64,000 bases of DNA. Origin: an uncultured bacterium. Lineage in GTDB: Bacteria; Gemmatimonadota; Gemmatimonadetes; Longimicrobiales; RSA9. Where the stretch lies: the NCBI GenBank assembly GCA_937889645.1, contig CALBZE010000024.1, forward strand, positions 50,950 through 114,949, written 5' to 3'. Position numbers and translations under genes: made by a program. The notes beneath the pieces are model-generated. The model saw nothing but the letters and a program-made list of their open reading frames with translations, was not told the DNA's origin and made no database searches. Below, in pieces: positions 35,401 through 42,246 of this stretch (position 1 is its first letter; the number at the start of each line of letters is the position of its first letter).

Positions 35401-35467
35401 GCACGACGCGGTCGCACGCGCGATCGTGGACACGCCGCCCGCGAGGAGAGTCGACGTCGCCACATGA
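32450..35467 (+). CDS. NagZ-type beta-N-acetylhexosaminidase (GH3) fused to a serine beta-lactamase/DD-peptidase domain
   Basis: 1005 residues. A lipoprotein signal (G-L-S-C, Cys about 24) is followed by a GH3 barrel (about 45-390) with the NagZ loop K-H-F-P-G-H-G (H248) and D-S-H, and nucleophile D333 in V-V-D-A-L-D-M. A GH3 C-terminal domain (about 400-610) comes next, then a class C beta-lactamase-fold domain (about 625-990) with S685-L-T-K688 and the Y-S-D second motif. GH3 NagZ removes non-reducing GlcNAc; the second domain may be a muropeptide peptidase or esterase rather than an antibiotic-degrading enzyme. Similar fusions are known in Bacteroidota. It is divergent from the NamZ-like gene. 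An earlier in-frame start at 32390 would overlap namZ. Confidence 0.92.
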   Translation: MARRRLYTLVLGLAPALGWGGLSCARPVDGPGAAPGSGSTPAPAVAVVASPSVSAEAWVDATLERLPLRRKVAQLVVPWMDGSYLAVGSPAYERLREWVEGQGVGGVIVSIGPPLEVAAKLNTLQEMADVPLLVAADLERGPGQRLAGGTALPWGIELGGGTDFPPIMALGAAGDESLAYEVGRITAIEARAVGIHMAFAPVVDVNSNPDNPIINVRSYGEDPRLVARLAAAHIRGLQEHGVLATAKHFPGHGDAATDSHIGLPILKVDRARADSVELVPFRAAVEAGVAAVMVAHVAFPALAGDSLPATLSARLTTGLLRERLGFDGLVVVDALDMGAITTRFGAAEAAVRALEAGADVLLMPVDVAATVDAVVAAVQSGRLSEERIDRSVRKLLTLKARLGLHERRRVDPERVPYAVGQAEHMDVARRVAQRSFTLVRDRDRLIPFRAHGSRRVLSIAYTDDPDPFAGRVFQRGIRARFPGARTSLIDASVHGSELDSLLAAADSADLVLFSPFVRVVSGKGRIAIPDAVAEFVEALAARRPTVVTSFGNPYLLAQFPSVGTYAVAWGQGAAEQEAAARALTGEAPITGRLPITIPPDHPIGSGIRMEFTLGIARPEEVGMDSALLARVDELLEAAVRRGDIPGAAIAVGRRGKLVRLRGYGRLDPRPGFGPATERTIYDIASLTKVVGTTTAVMILEEEGRLDIDAPVSRYLPEWGGSPAKERVTVRHLLTHTAGLPAFEPLWRGLRGKDAILRRIFETRLEYAPGERTVYSDFGAILLGEIVERLSGSPLDRFLDERVFGPLGMVDTRFNPLGGDPGERKATPGAASPHAPILDRIAPTELDTVFRGYHVHGVVHDENAYAMGGVAGHAGLFSTAYDLAVFAQMLLNGGRYGDAQILGPETVRRYTRRQSPTSSRALGWDTPAGRSSAGDYFSAEAFGHTGFTGTSLWIDPTQDLFVVLLTNRVNPTRSNNKHVSLRREVHDAVARAIVDTPPARRVDVAT

Positions 35468-35627
35468 GGGAAGACGTCGCCGCCTGAGGGACGTCGCGTC
35501 CGCTCGATCCTAGCACGGTGTTCGCAGGGATCGGGGGAGGGTCGGCGCCTTTCCGCCTGCGCGGAGGCCCGGGCAGGCTGGTCGAGGCTCCCGCGCGGCG
35601 ACAACCCTCGAGTGAGCGAGCGTGCCA

Positions 35628-37580
35628 ATGGAATCGGTCGAGCGCGTCCGGGTGGTGATCGAAGACGAGCCCGAAGAAGTTGCGCGGACGGTTGCGCAGC
35701 GGATCGCCACGGTGATCCGGGAGAAACGGGAAGCGGGCGGGCGCGCCGTGCTCGGGCTCGCGACCGGATCGACCCCTATCGGGATCTACCGGGAGCTGAT
35801 CCGAATGCACCGGGAGGAAGGGCTCTCCTTCGCCGACGTCGTCACATTCAACCTGGACGAGTACTATCCCATGGACCCGGGGAGCATTCACAGCTACCAC
35901 CGGTTCATGTGGGAGAACCTCTTCGACCACATCGACATCGACCCGGCGAACGTGCACATCCCGCGCGGCGACATTCCCCGGGACGAAGTCGCGCGCCACT
36001 GCCGGGAGTACGAGGCGGCGATCCGGGAGGCCGGCGGGATCGACTTCCAGCTCCTCGGCCTCGGGCAGACCGGGCACATCGGCTTCAACGAGCCGGGCTC
36101 GAGCGTGGATTCCCGGACCCGGCTGGTCGCGTTGGACAGCATCACTCGCCGGACGGCGGCTGCGGACTTCTTCGGCGAGGAAAACGTCCCGCTCGAGGCG
36201 ATCACGATGGGCGTGGCGACGATCCTCGAGGCGCGCGAGATCGCACTCGTCGCCACGGGCGAGCACAAGGCGGTCATCGTCCGGCGCTCGGTCGAGGGGC
36301 CGGTCGACCCGGCCGTCGCGGCGACGTACCTCCAGCGGCACCCGGCGGCCACATTCTATCTCGACGCCGCCGCGGCCGCGGAGCTCACCCGGGTCAAGAC
36401 GCCGTGGGTCCTGGGCGAGGTCGAGTGGACGCGAGACCTCGAGGTTCGGGCCCTGATCTGGCTGAGCCAGGTCACCGGCAAATCACTCCTCAAGCTAGAC
36501 GACCTGGATTACCGGGAGCATCATCTCAGTTCGCTCCTCGCGCGTTACGGCTCCGCGGCGCCGCTCAACGGCGAGGTGTTCAACACGCTGATCTCCAAGG
36601 TGCGCGGGAAGAGCAAGCTGCCGAAGGGAAAGCGGATCATCCTCTTCTCGCCGCACCCGGACGACGACGTGATCTCCGCGGGCGGGATCCTGAACAAGCT
36701 GCACCAGAACGGGAACGACATCATCGTCGCGTACCAGACCTCGGGGAGCATCGCGGTCTTCGACCACGACGTGAGGCGCCACCTGGACTTCCTGCGCCGG
36801 GTCGCGGACGAGTTCGATCTGGACCACGACCGGGTGGACGGCTTGATCGGCGAGATCGAGGATTTCTTCGCGCGCAAGGAGCCGGGCGAGGTGGACATCC
36901 CGGCGGTCCAGGCGATAAAGCGGCGGATCCGCGAGACGGAGGCGGTCTCGGGGATCGAGACGTTCGGGATGCGCGCCGAGCAGGCGCGGTTCCTCAATCT
37001 ACCGTTCTACCAGACCGGGAAGGTGCGCAAGGATCCGATCGGGGAGGCGGACATCCAGATCATCCTCGAGCTGCTCGAAGAGCACCGCCCGGAGATCATT
37101 CTCGTGGCGGGCGACCTCTCCGACCCGCACGGGACGCACCGCATGTGCAAGGAAGCGATCGAGCGGGCGCTGGAGCGCTACTCGGGGCCGGTGCCGGAGG
37201 TCTGGTACTATCGAGGCGCTTGGCAGGAGTGGCCCGTCGCGGAGGCGGACGTGCTCGTCCCCTTGTCCCAGGAGGAGCTGCGGCTGAAGATCATGGCGAT
37301 TTTCAAGCACCAGACGCAGAAGGACAAGGCGCCGTTCCCGGGGCTCGACGACCGCGAGTTCTGGCAGCGCGTGCAGGAGCGGAACATGGCGACGGCCGCG
37401 GTCGTAGACCGCCTGGGCCTTCCCGAATATTACGCGATGGAGGCGTACGTCGTGAGGAAGAACGGCAAGCGGCCGCGGTGGCGCTCGGTCCCGACCAGCG
37501 CGCTCGGATGGCAGGAGTACCCGACGAGCGAGGACCTCTCCCCGCCCGTGCGCGTCCCCACCTCCACGGAGCCGGTGTAA
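35628..37580 (+). CDS. Glucosamine-6-phosphate deaminase fused to PIG-L/LmbE-type deacetylase
   Basis: 650 residues. N-terminal NagB domain (about 10-265): A-T-G-S-T-P-I-G, catalytic D77 in F-N-L-D-E-Y-Y, and T-G-H-I-G-F-N-E-P with the catalytic His/Glu. A linker domain follows (about 265-330), then a PIG-L deacetylase domain (about 335-600) with zinc ligands in H343-P-D-D and H501-G-T-H504. NagB turns GlcN-6-P into fructose-6-P and ammonia; the PIG-L domain is likely to deacetylate a GlcNAc-type substrate, which could replace NagA here. NagB-PIG-L fusions are known in Bacteroidota. A GTG at 35622 is an alternative start. The next gene starts immediately after the stop codon. Confidence 0.92.
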   Translation: MESVERVRVVIEDEPEEVARTVAQRIATVIREKREAGGRAVLGLATGSTPIGIYRELIRMHREEGLSFADVVTFNLDEYYPMDPGSIHSYHRFMWENLFDHIDIDPANVHIPRGDIPRDEVARHCREYEAAIREAGGIDFQLLGLGQTGHIGFNEPGSSVDSRTRLVALDSITRRTAAADFFGEENVPLEAITMGVATILEAREIALVATGEHKAVIVRRSVEGPVDPAVAATYLQRHPAATFYLDAAAAAELTRVKTPWVLGEVEWTRDLEVRALIWLSQVTGKSLLKLDDLDYREHHLSSLLARYGSAAPLNGEVFNTLISKVRGKSKLPKGKRIILFSPHPDDDVISAGGILNKLHQNGNDIIVAYQTSGSIAVFDHDVRRHLDFLRRVADEFDLDHDRVDGLIGEIEDFFARKEPGEVDIPAVQAIKRRIRETEAVSGIETFGMRAEQARFLNLPFYQTGKVRKDPIGEADIQIILELLEEHRPEIILVAGDLSDPHGTHRMCKEAIERALERYSGPVPEVWYYRGAWQEWPVAEADVLVPLSQEELRLKIMAIFKHQTQKDKAPFPGLDDREFWQRVQERNMATAAVVDRLGLPEYYAMEAYVVRKNGKRPRWRSVPTSALGWQEYPTSEDLSPPVRVPTSTEPV

Positions 37581-39095
37581 ATGGGTCATTTCACGACGCT
37601 CGACGTCATCGTCCTGGTCGCCTACTTGGTGGGCGTCGCCGGTATCGGCGTCGCGTGGGGTGGGCGGCAGAAGGACGCACGCGACTACTTCCTCGCCGGG
37701 AAGGGCCTGCCGTGGTGGGCGATCTGCTTCTCGATCGTCGCCACGGAGACGAGTGCGCTCACCTTCATCAGCGTTCCGGCCACGGCGTACGGCTCGGATT
37801 TCTGGATGCTCCAGCTCGCCGTCGGCTACGTGGTCGGCCGCGTGCTGGTGGCCGCCGTGCTGCTCCCCGGGTACTTCCGTGGTGAAATCACGACGGCGTA
37901 CGCGCTGCTCGAGGAACGGTTCGGCGCGCTCGCGCGGCGCTTCGCGTCCGTGACATTCATGGTCACCCGCGCCCTCGGTGACGGGGTCCGCGTTTTCGCA
38001 GCGTCGATCCCGCTCGCGCTGATCACGGGGCTGGACTACTGGCAGGCGATCCTGATCACCGGCGTGGTCACCGTCGTCTACACCTACTTCGGCGGATTGC
38101 GCGCCGTGGTGTGGATGGACGTGGTGCAGATGGTCCTGTACGTGGCAGGTGGCGCGGCCGCGCTCTTCGTCCTGGTCCGAACGGTGCCGGGGGGTTGGGA
38201 CGCGATCCTCGAGACGGCACGCACGGCGGACAAGCTGCGCGTCGTTCATCCGCACGGCGGCTTCGCCGACGCGCGCTGGTGGCTCACCGGGCTGGTCGGC
38301 GGCGCATTCCTCTCGATGGCCTCGCACGGCGTCGACCATCTGATCGTGCAGCGTCTCCTCGCCGCCCGGTCCAAGGGGGAAGCCGGGCTCGCCGTGGTCG
38401 GGAGCGGGGCGATCGTCGTCGCGCAGTTCGCGCTCTTCCTCGTGGTCGGCGTCGCGCTCTTCGCGCACTACGGCGGCGTGCCGTTCGACCCGGCGGACGA
38501 GGTCTTCCCGCGGTTCATCCTGGAGGGGCTGCCGCCCGGCGTGTCGGGGCTGATCATCGCCGGGGTGCTCGCCGCCGCGATGTCGACGGTGTCGAGCTCG
38601 CTCAACTCGCTCGCCTCCGCGACGACGCACGACCTGTACGCGCCGCTCTCGAAGCGAGGTGACGACCCGGTCCATCTCCTGCGCGCGGGGCGGGGCTTCA
38701 CGCTCCTCTGGGCCGCGATCCTGGTCGGCGGCGCGATCCTGTTCCGCTTCGTCTCCGAGGGAACGCCGATCGTCGTGATCGCGCTCCAGGTCGCTTCGTT
38801 CACCTACGGCGGACTCCTGGGCGGCTTCCTGCTCGGGGTGCTCTCGCGCCGGGCGGACCAGCGCGATGCGATCCTCGGGATGGCGGCCGCGACCGTCTTC
38901 ATGACCGCGCTCTGGGCTGCGCAGCAGTTCGGAGCGATTCCGAAGGTGGTCGACACGCTCTGGTTCGCGCTCATCGGCTCCGTCGTCACCGTGACAGTAG
39001 GGTCGGTCAGCGCCCGGGTCCGAGGCAGCCGCGGTGCCCCCGACCACGAGGCATCGGCCGCCCGACCGTCGACCCTGATCAACCAGGAACACTGA
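37581..39095 (+). CDS. Sodium/solute symporter (SSS family), probable amino-sugar importer
   Basis: 504 residues with about 13 transmembrane helices. SSS features are the first-helix region with G-x-A-x-G and D-Y-F-L-A-G, then A-T-E-T-S-A-L-T-F-I-S (helix 2, Na+-site region) and the later A-A-A-M-S-T-V-S-S-S-L-N-S-L-A-S (helix 8-like, second Na+-site residues). The substrate is not defined by sequence; position between a NagB fusion and a GlcNAc-type kinase gene argues for GlcNAc, MurNAc or another peptidoglycan-derived sugar. Spacing to the previous gene is zero, so this is one operon. Confidence 0.9.
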   Translation: MGHFTTLDVIVLVAYLVGVAGIGVAWGGRQKDARDYFLAGKGLPWWAICFSIVATETSALTFISVPATAYGSDFWMLQLAVGYVVGRVLVAAVLLPGYFRGEITTAYALLEERFGALARRFASVTFMVTRALGDGVRVFAASIPLALITGLDYWQAILITGVVTVVYTYFGGLRAVVWMDVVQMVLYVAGGAAALFVLVRTVPGGWDAILETARTADKLRVVHPHGGFADARWWLTGLVGGAFLSMASHGVDHLIVQRLLAARSKGEAGLAVVGSGAIVVAQFALFLVVGVALFAHYGGVPFDPADEVFPRFILEGLPPGVSGLIIAGVLAAAMSTVSSSLNSLASATTHDLYAPLSKRGDDPVHLLRAGRGFTLLWAAILVGGAILFRFVSEGTPIVVIALQVASFTYGGLLGGFLLGVLSRRADQRDAILGMAAATVFMTALWAAQQFGAIPKVVDTLWFALIGSVVTVTVGSVSARVRGSRGAPDHEASAARPSTLINQEH

Positions 39096-39099
39096 TCAC

Positions 39100-40065
39100 G
39101 TGCAGCTCATGAGGGACGAGATCTACGTCGGGATCGATGGCGGCGGGTCGGGTGCGACCGCCGTCGCCGTCGACAGGGAAGGGAACGAACTGGCCCGGGT
39201 CGGAGGCGGCGCGGCGCTGGTGCGCTCCGGCGATCCCGCTGCTGGGGCGTCGGCGCTCGCGGACCTTGCCGACCGCGTGGTGCGTGCGGCCGGCGGGCGC
39301 CTGCCCGTGGCCGGCCTGGTCTGCGCCCTCGCCGGCGCCGGGCGCGAGGACGAGCGCCGCCTGCTGGCCGCCGCGCTCATCCGCGAGGCCGTCGCCGTCA
39401 GGCTCCGCGTCGCCACCGACGTGGAGGCCGCGTTCCAGGACGCGTTCGGCGTGGGCGCGGGAATCCTGCTCATCTCCGGCACGGGGTCCATCGCCCTCGG
39501 ACGAACGGCGGACGGCCGATCGGCGAGGGCCGGCGGCTGGGGCGCGCTCCTCGGCGACGAGGGGAGCGGGTACGCAATCGGGCTGGCCGGGTTGCGCGCG
39601 GCGGCGCGGGCTCACGACGGCCGCGGCACGGCGACGGCCCTCCTCGACGCGGTCCTCGCGCACGCCGGCGTCTCGGAACCGCAGGGGCTCATCGCGTGGG
39701 CGGACCGCGCGCGCAAGGCCGACGTCGCGGCGCTCGCGCCCGCCGTCGTCGCGGCCCGGCGGGACGGTGACGCGGCGGCCGCAGCGATCATCGCCGACGC
39801 GGTGGAAGAGTTGGTGCGCCACGTCGTCGCCGTGCACGAGGCGCTCGCGCCGTGGCCGGAGCCGCCGGGCATCGCACTCGCCGGCGGCTTGCTCGCCCCC
39901 GGCCGCCCGCTCCGCGACGAAACGATTCGGGCGATCCGTCGGTCCGGGATCACCGGTCCGGTGCTCGACCGTGCCGTCGACGCGGCCCGCGGCGCCGCGG
40001 AAATGGCGAGGACGGCCTACCGGGCGGAAGGGGCATCGCCGGTCGCCATGCCGTTTGCCCCGTGA
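39100..40065 (+). CDS. BadF/BadG-type ATPase, probable N-acetylglucosamine or N-acetylmuramic acid kinase
   Basis: 321 residues of ASKHA fold: phosphate-1 loop Y-V-G-I-D-G-G-G-S-G (about 8-17), phosphate-2-like G-I-L-L-I-S-G-T-G-S-I-A, a catalytic-region G-G-W-G-A-L-L-G-D-E-G-S-G, and adenosine-motif-like I-A-L-A-G-G-L-L. This is the eukaryotic-type NAGK/MurK/glucosamine kinase group, which phosphorylates amino sugars at O6 (MurK also at anomeric positions). It follows the symporter by four bases, so the imported sugar is probably its substrate; the sugar itself is inferred. Start GTG at 39100; ATG at 39109 is an alternative. Confidence 0.87.
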   Translation: MQLMRDEIYVGIDGGGSGATAVAVDREGNELARVGGGAALVRSGDPAAGASALADLADRVVRAAGGRLPVAGLVCALAGAGREDERRLLAAALIREAVAVRLRVATDVEAAFQDAFGVGAGILLISGTGSIALGRTADGRSARAGGWGALLGDEGSGYAIGLAGLRAAARAHDGRGTATALLDAVLAHAGVSEPQGLIAWADRARKADVAALAPAVVAARRDGDAAAAAIIADAVEELVRHVVAVHEALAPWPEPPGIALAGGLLAPGRPLRDETIRAIRRSGITGPVLDRAVDAARGAAEMARTAYRAEGASPVAMPFAP

Positions 40066-40248
40066 GTCGGCTCGAGGACGCGGCTCGTGGTGCTGCTCGC
40101 GTCGAGTCCGACAATACCATTGCATCGGTCGATCGAGCCGCTCATGTTGTAGACCACCTATGAGTTCGCGACTCGGCCGGTGACTCCAGACGGGGACCCG
40201 TGCCGCGGCTCCTGGGTCCGTTCATCTCCAGCACCTGTCGGCAACCCA

Positions 40249-40488
40249 ATGCAATCTCCCGGGCCGTCGGCTCCCCGAAGGCGGTGGACGTCGCGGCCTG
40301 TCGCGTTCGTGCAGTTCGTCGACGACATTCGCGACGAGGACCTCGCCTGGCTGCGCGAGCGCGGCTTCGAGGTCGTGCGGCTGTTCCGGGAGAACGACGC
40401 GGTCACGGTGCGCGTGCCGCTCGACTACGCCGGCGATCCAACGAAGGAGAATCCGCGCATAAAATCGTTCCGGGTCCAGATGCGCTGA
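40249..40488 (+). CDS. Small hypothetical protein
   Basis: 79 residues from ATG 40249. The C-terminal 55 residues look like a real small fold (V-Q-F-V-D-D-I, L-A-W-L-R-E-R-G-F-E-V-V-R-L, V-T-V-R-V-P-L), while the first 20 are Pro/Arg-rich and may not be translated; a GTG near 40310 is an alternative start. No family recognised. It lies between the salvage operon and tyrS. Confidence 0.4.
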   Translation: MQSPGPSAPRRRWTSRPVAFVQFVDDIRDEDLAWLRERGFEVVRLFRENDAVTVRVPLDYAGDPTKENPRIKSFRVQMR

Positions 40489-40526
40489 GCTGCCCGCGTT
40501 CCGCTCCGCCGCGGTGCGATCTTCCC

Positions 40527-40556
40527 TTGCGCCGTCGCCCCCGAAGGCCATAGATT
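40527..40556 (+). promoter_or_regulatory. Candidate promoter for tyrS
   Basis: TTGCGC (40527-40532) and TAGATT (40551-40556), 18-base spacer, about 40 bases before the tyrS start. Modest match. Confidence 0.35.
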
Positions 40557-40594
40557 CCGCGGCTTTCCAGGAAGCGTTTTCCTAAGTCGCAGAT

Positions 40595-41845
40595 ATGCCG
40601 AAGTTTCCGCCGGTTCGTGAGCAGCTGGACGAGATCCGCCGCGGCGCGGTCGAGATCATCCCGGAAGAGGAGCTGGAGCGCAAACTCGAAGAGAGTCGTC
40701 GCACCGGTCGTCCGCTCCGCATCAAACAGGGATTCGATCCGACGCGCCCCGACCTCCACATCGGCCACGCGGTCTCGATCCGCAAGCTGCGCACGTTCCA
40801 GGAGCTCGGCCACGAGGTCATCTTCGTCGTAGGCGACTACACGGCCCGAATCGGCGACCCCACGGGGCGGAGCGAAACCCGTCCGAGACTCGCGCCCGAG
40901 GAGATCGAGGCCAATGCTCGGACCTACGCGGAGCAGGTCGCTCTCATCCTCGACGTGTCGCGCGTGCGCATCGAGTACAACTCGCGCTGGCTCGCACCCC
41001 TCGATCTGGCCGCCGTCCTCGAGTTGACCGCCAACTACACGGTGGCCCGAATGCTCGAGCGCGACGACTTCGCCAAACGTTACGCCGAGGGGCGTCCGAT
41101 CTCGATCTCCGAGTTCCTCTACCCGCTCATGCAGGGGTACGACTCGATCGCGCTCGGGGCCGACGTCGAGCTCGGAGGCACCGACCAGAAGTTCAACCTC
41201 CTCGTCGCCCGGACCCTCCAGGAACGCTACGGGCAGGACCCGCAGGTGTGCCTCATCATGCCGCTGCTCCGCGGGACCGACGGCGAGCTCAAGATGTCGA
41301 AGTCGTACGACAACTACATCGGCCTCACCGAGCCGCCCGAGGAGCAGTTCGGCAAGACGATGTCCATCCCGGACTCGCTCCTCGACGAGTGGTACCGCCT
41401 CGCCTCGCCCCTGCAAGGCGAGGCCCTGGAGGAGGCGCTCCGCCGCGCCGAGGTCGACCCCTACAACGCCAAGCGCGCCCTCGCCCGGATGATCGTGGCC
41501 GAGTACCACGGCGAGGAGGCGGCCGCCGCGGCGGAGGAGCACTTCGACCGACTGTTCAGGCAACGTGAACTCCCCGAGGAGATCCCCGAGGTCCGCGTAT
41601 CGATCGCCGACCCGGCGCTGCGCTACACTCCCGAGAATGGCGCCTGGATCCCCGGCCTACTCGTCGCCGCCGGACTCGCCGCATCCAACAGCGAGGCCAT
41701 GCGCCTCATCGAGCAGGGCGCCATCGCGCTCGACGGCCAGCGCGTCGATGGGCGCAACGCCTCCGTCCCGCTGCAGCCCGGCGATACCGTCGTTCTCCGT
41801 CGCGGCAAGCGTCGATTTGCGCGCGTTGTCGCGACCGGCGACTGA
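40595..41845 (+). CDS. tyrS: Tyrosyl-tRNA synthetase
   Basis: 416 residues. Class I synthetase charging tRNA-Tyr: H-I-G-H motif in D-L-H-I-G-H-A-V (about residues 49-56), [17 protein letters not shown] and K-M-S-K-S-Y (about 232-237), then an alpha-helical anticodon domain and a C-terminal S4 RNA-binding domain (about 350-410). The K-M-S-K-S form and S4 tail fit the TyrZ-like bacterial subgroup. ATG 40595 is the only reasonable start. Transcription probably ends in the GC-rich hairpin area after the gene. Confidence 0.96.
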   Translation: MPKFPPVREQLDEIRRGAVEIIPEEELERKLEESRRTGRPLRIKQGFDPTRPDLHIGHAVSIRKLRTFQELGHEVIFVVGDYTARIGDPTGRSETRPRLAPEEIEANARTYAEQVALILDVSRVRIEYNSRWLAPLDLAAVLELTANYTVARMLERDDFAKRYAEGRPISISEFLYPLMQGYDSIALGADVELGGTDQKFNLLVARTLQERYGQDPQVCLIMPLLRGTDGELKMSKSYDNYIGLTEPPEEQFGKTMSIPDSLLDEWYRLASPLQGEALEEALRRAEVDPYNAKRALARMIVAEYHGEEAAAAAEEHFDRLFRQRELPEEIPEVRVSIADPALRYTPENGAWIPGLLVAAGLAASNSEAMRLIEQGAIALDGQRVDGRNASVPLQPGDTVVLRRGKRRFARVVATGD

Positions 41846-41908
41846 TCGTCGTCCCTTCCCGCCTTTCGCGTCTGTCTTCTTCCAAGCCGTGGTGCATGAA
41901 GGAGATGC

Positions 41909-41932
41909 GCGGCCGGCCGCACGGCCGGCCGC
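41909..41932. repeat. GC-only inverted repeat downstream of tyrS
   Basis: Perfect 10-pair stem of G/C only (41909-41918, 41923-41932), loop GCAC, no T tract. It resembles the intergenic hairpins at 22521-22537. Confidence 0.6.
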
Positions 41933-41971
41933 GGCGTGCGCCGGGCGCGGCGCGCCCCTCAACATTGCCTA

Positions 41972-42000
41972 TTGACAAACATATTACGGCCCCGTAAGCT
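41972..42000 (+). promoter_or_regulatory. Promoter for the first susC/susD-like locus
   Basis: A perfect TTGACA at 41972-41977 and TAAGCT at 41995-42000, spacer 17, in the AT-richest stretch of the area, about 240 bases before the GTG start. This implies a long untranslated leader. Confidence 0.6.
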
Positions 42001-42246
42001 AAGCCCCGCTCACCCATAAAAATTAGAGCGCTTTCGAAGTAGGCCGGGCAGTTCACGCTTGCAGAATCTGCATTTTATCACCGAAACAGGCGGTTTTCTC
42101 GTCTGCTGCCCCACGCCGATGTGCGCCCGTCTCCCCGTGGGTGGGGAATTGGGCGGCCTTGCCGGGGAGGCCTGGCCTCTCCGTGCTGCTCCGCGAACGG
42201 TTCCGCAGCGGAGCGAGTCACTTTCGACGCTTCCAAGGAGGCAATA

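Larger units (their letters stand above)
41846..42246 (+). other. Intergenic region and leader between tyrS and the first susC-like gene
   Basis: 401 bases without a convincing gene. Contents: a 10-pair hairpin (41909-41918 with 41923-41932) after tyrS, an AT-richer promoter area near 41972-42020, then a leader of about 235 bases with several potential stems, e.g. 42110-42115 with 42136-42141 and 42188-42194 with 42208-42214. An in-frame extension of susC to 42121 exists but has no ribosome-binding site and no signal peptide logic. Confidence 0.6.
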
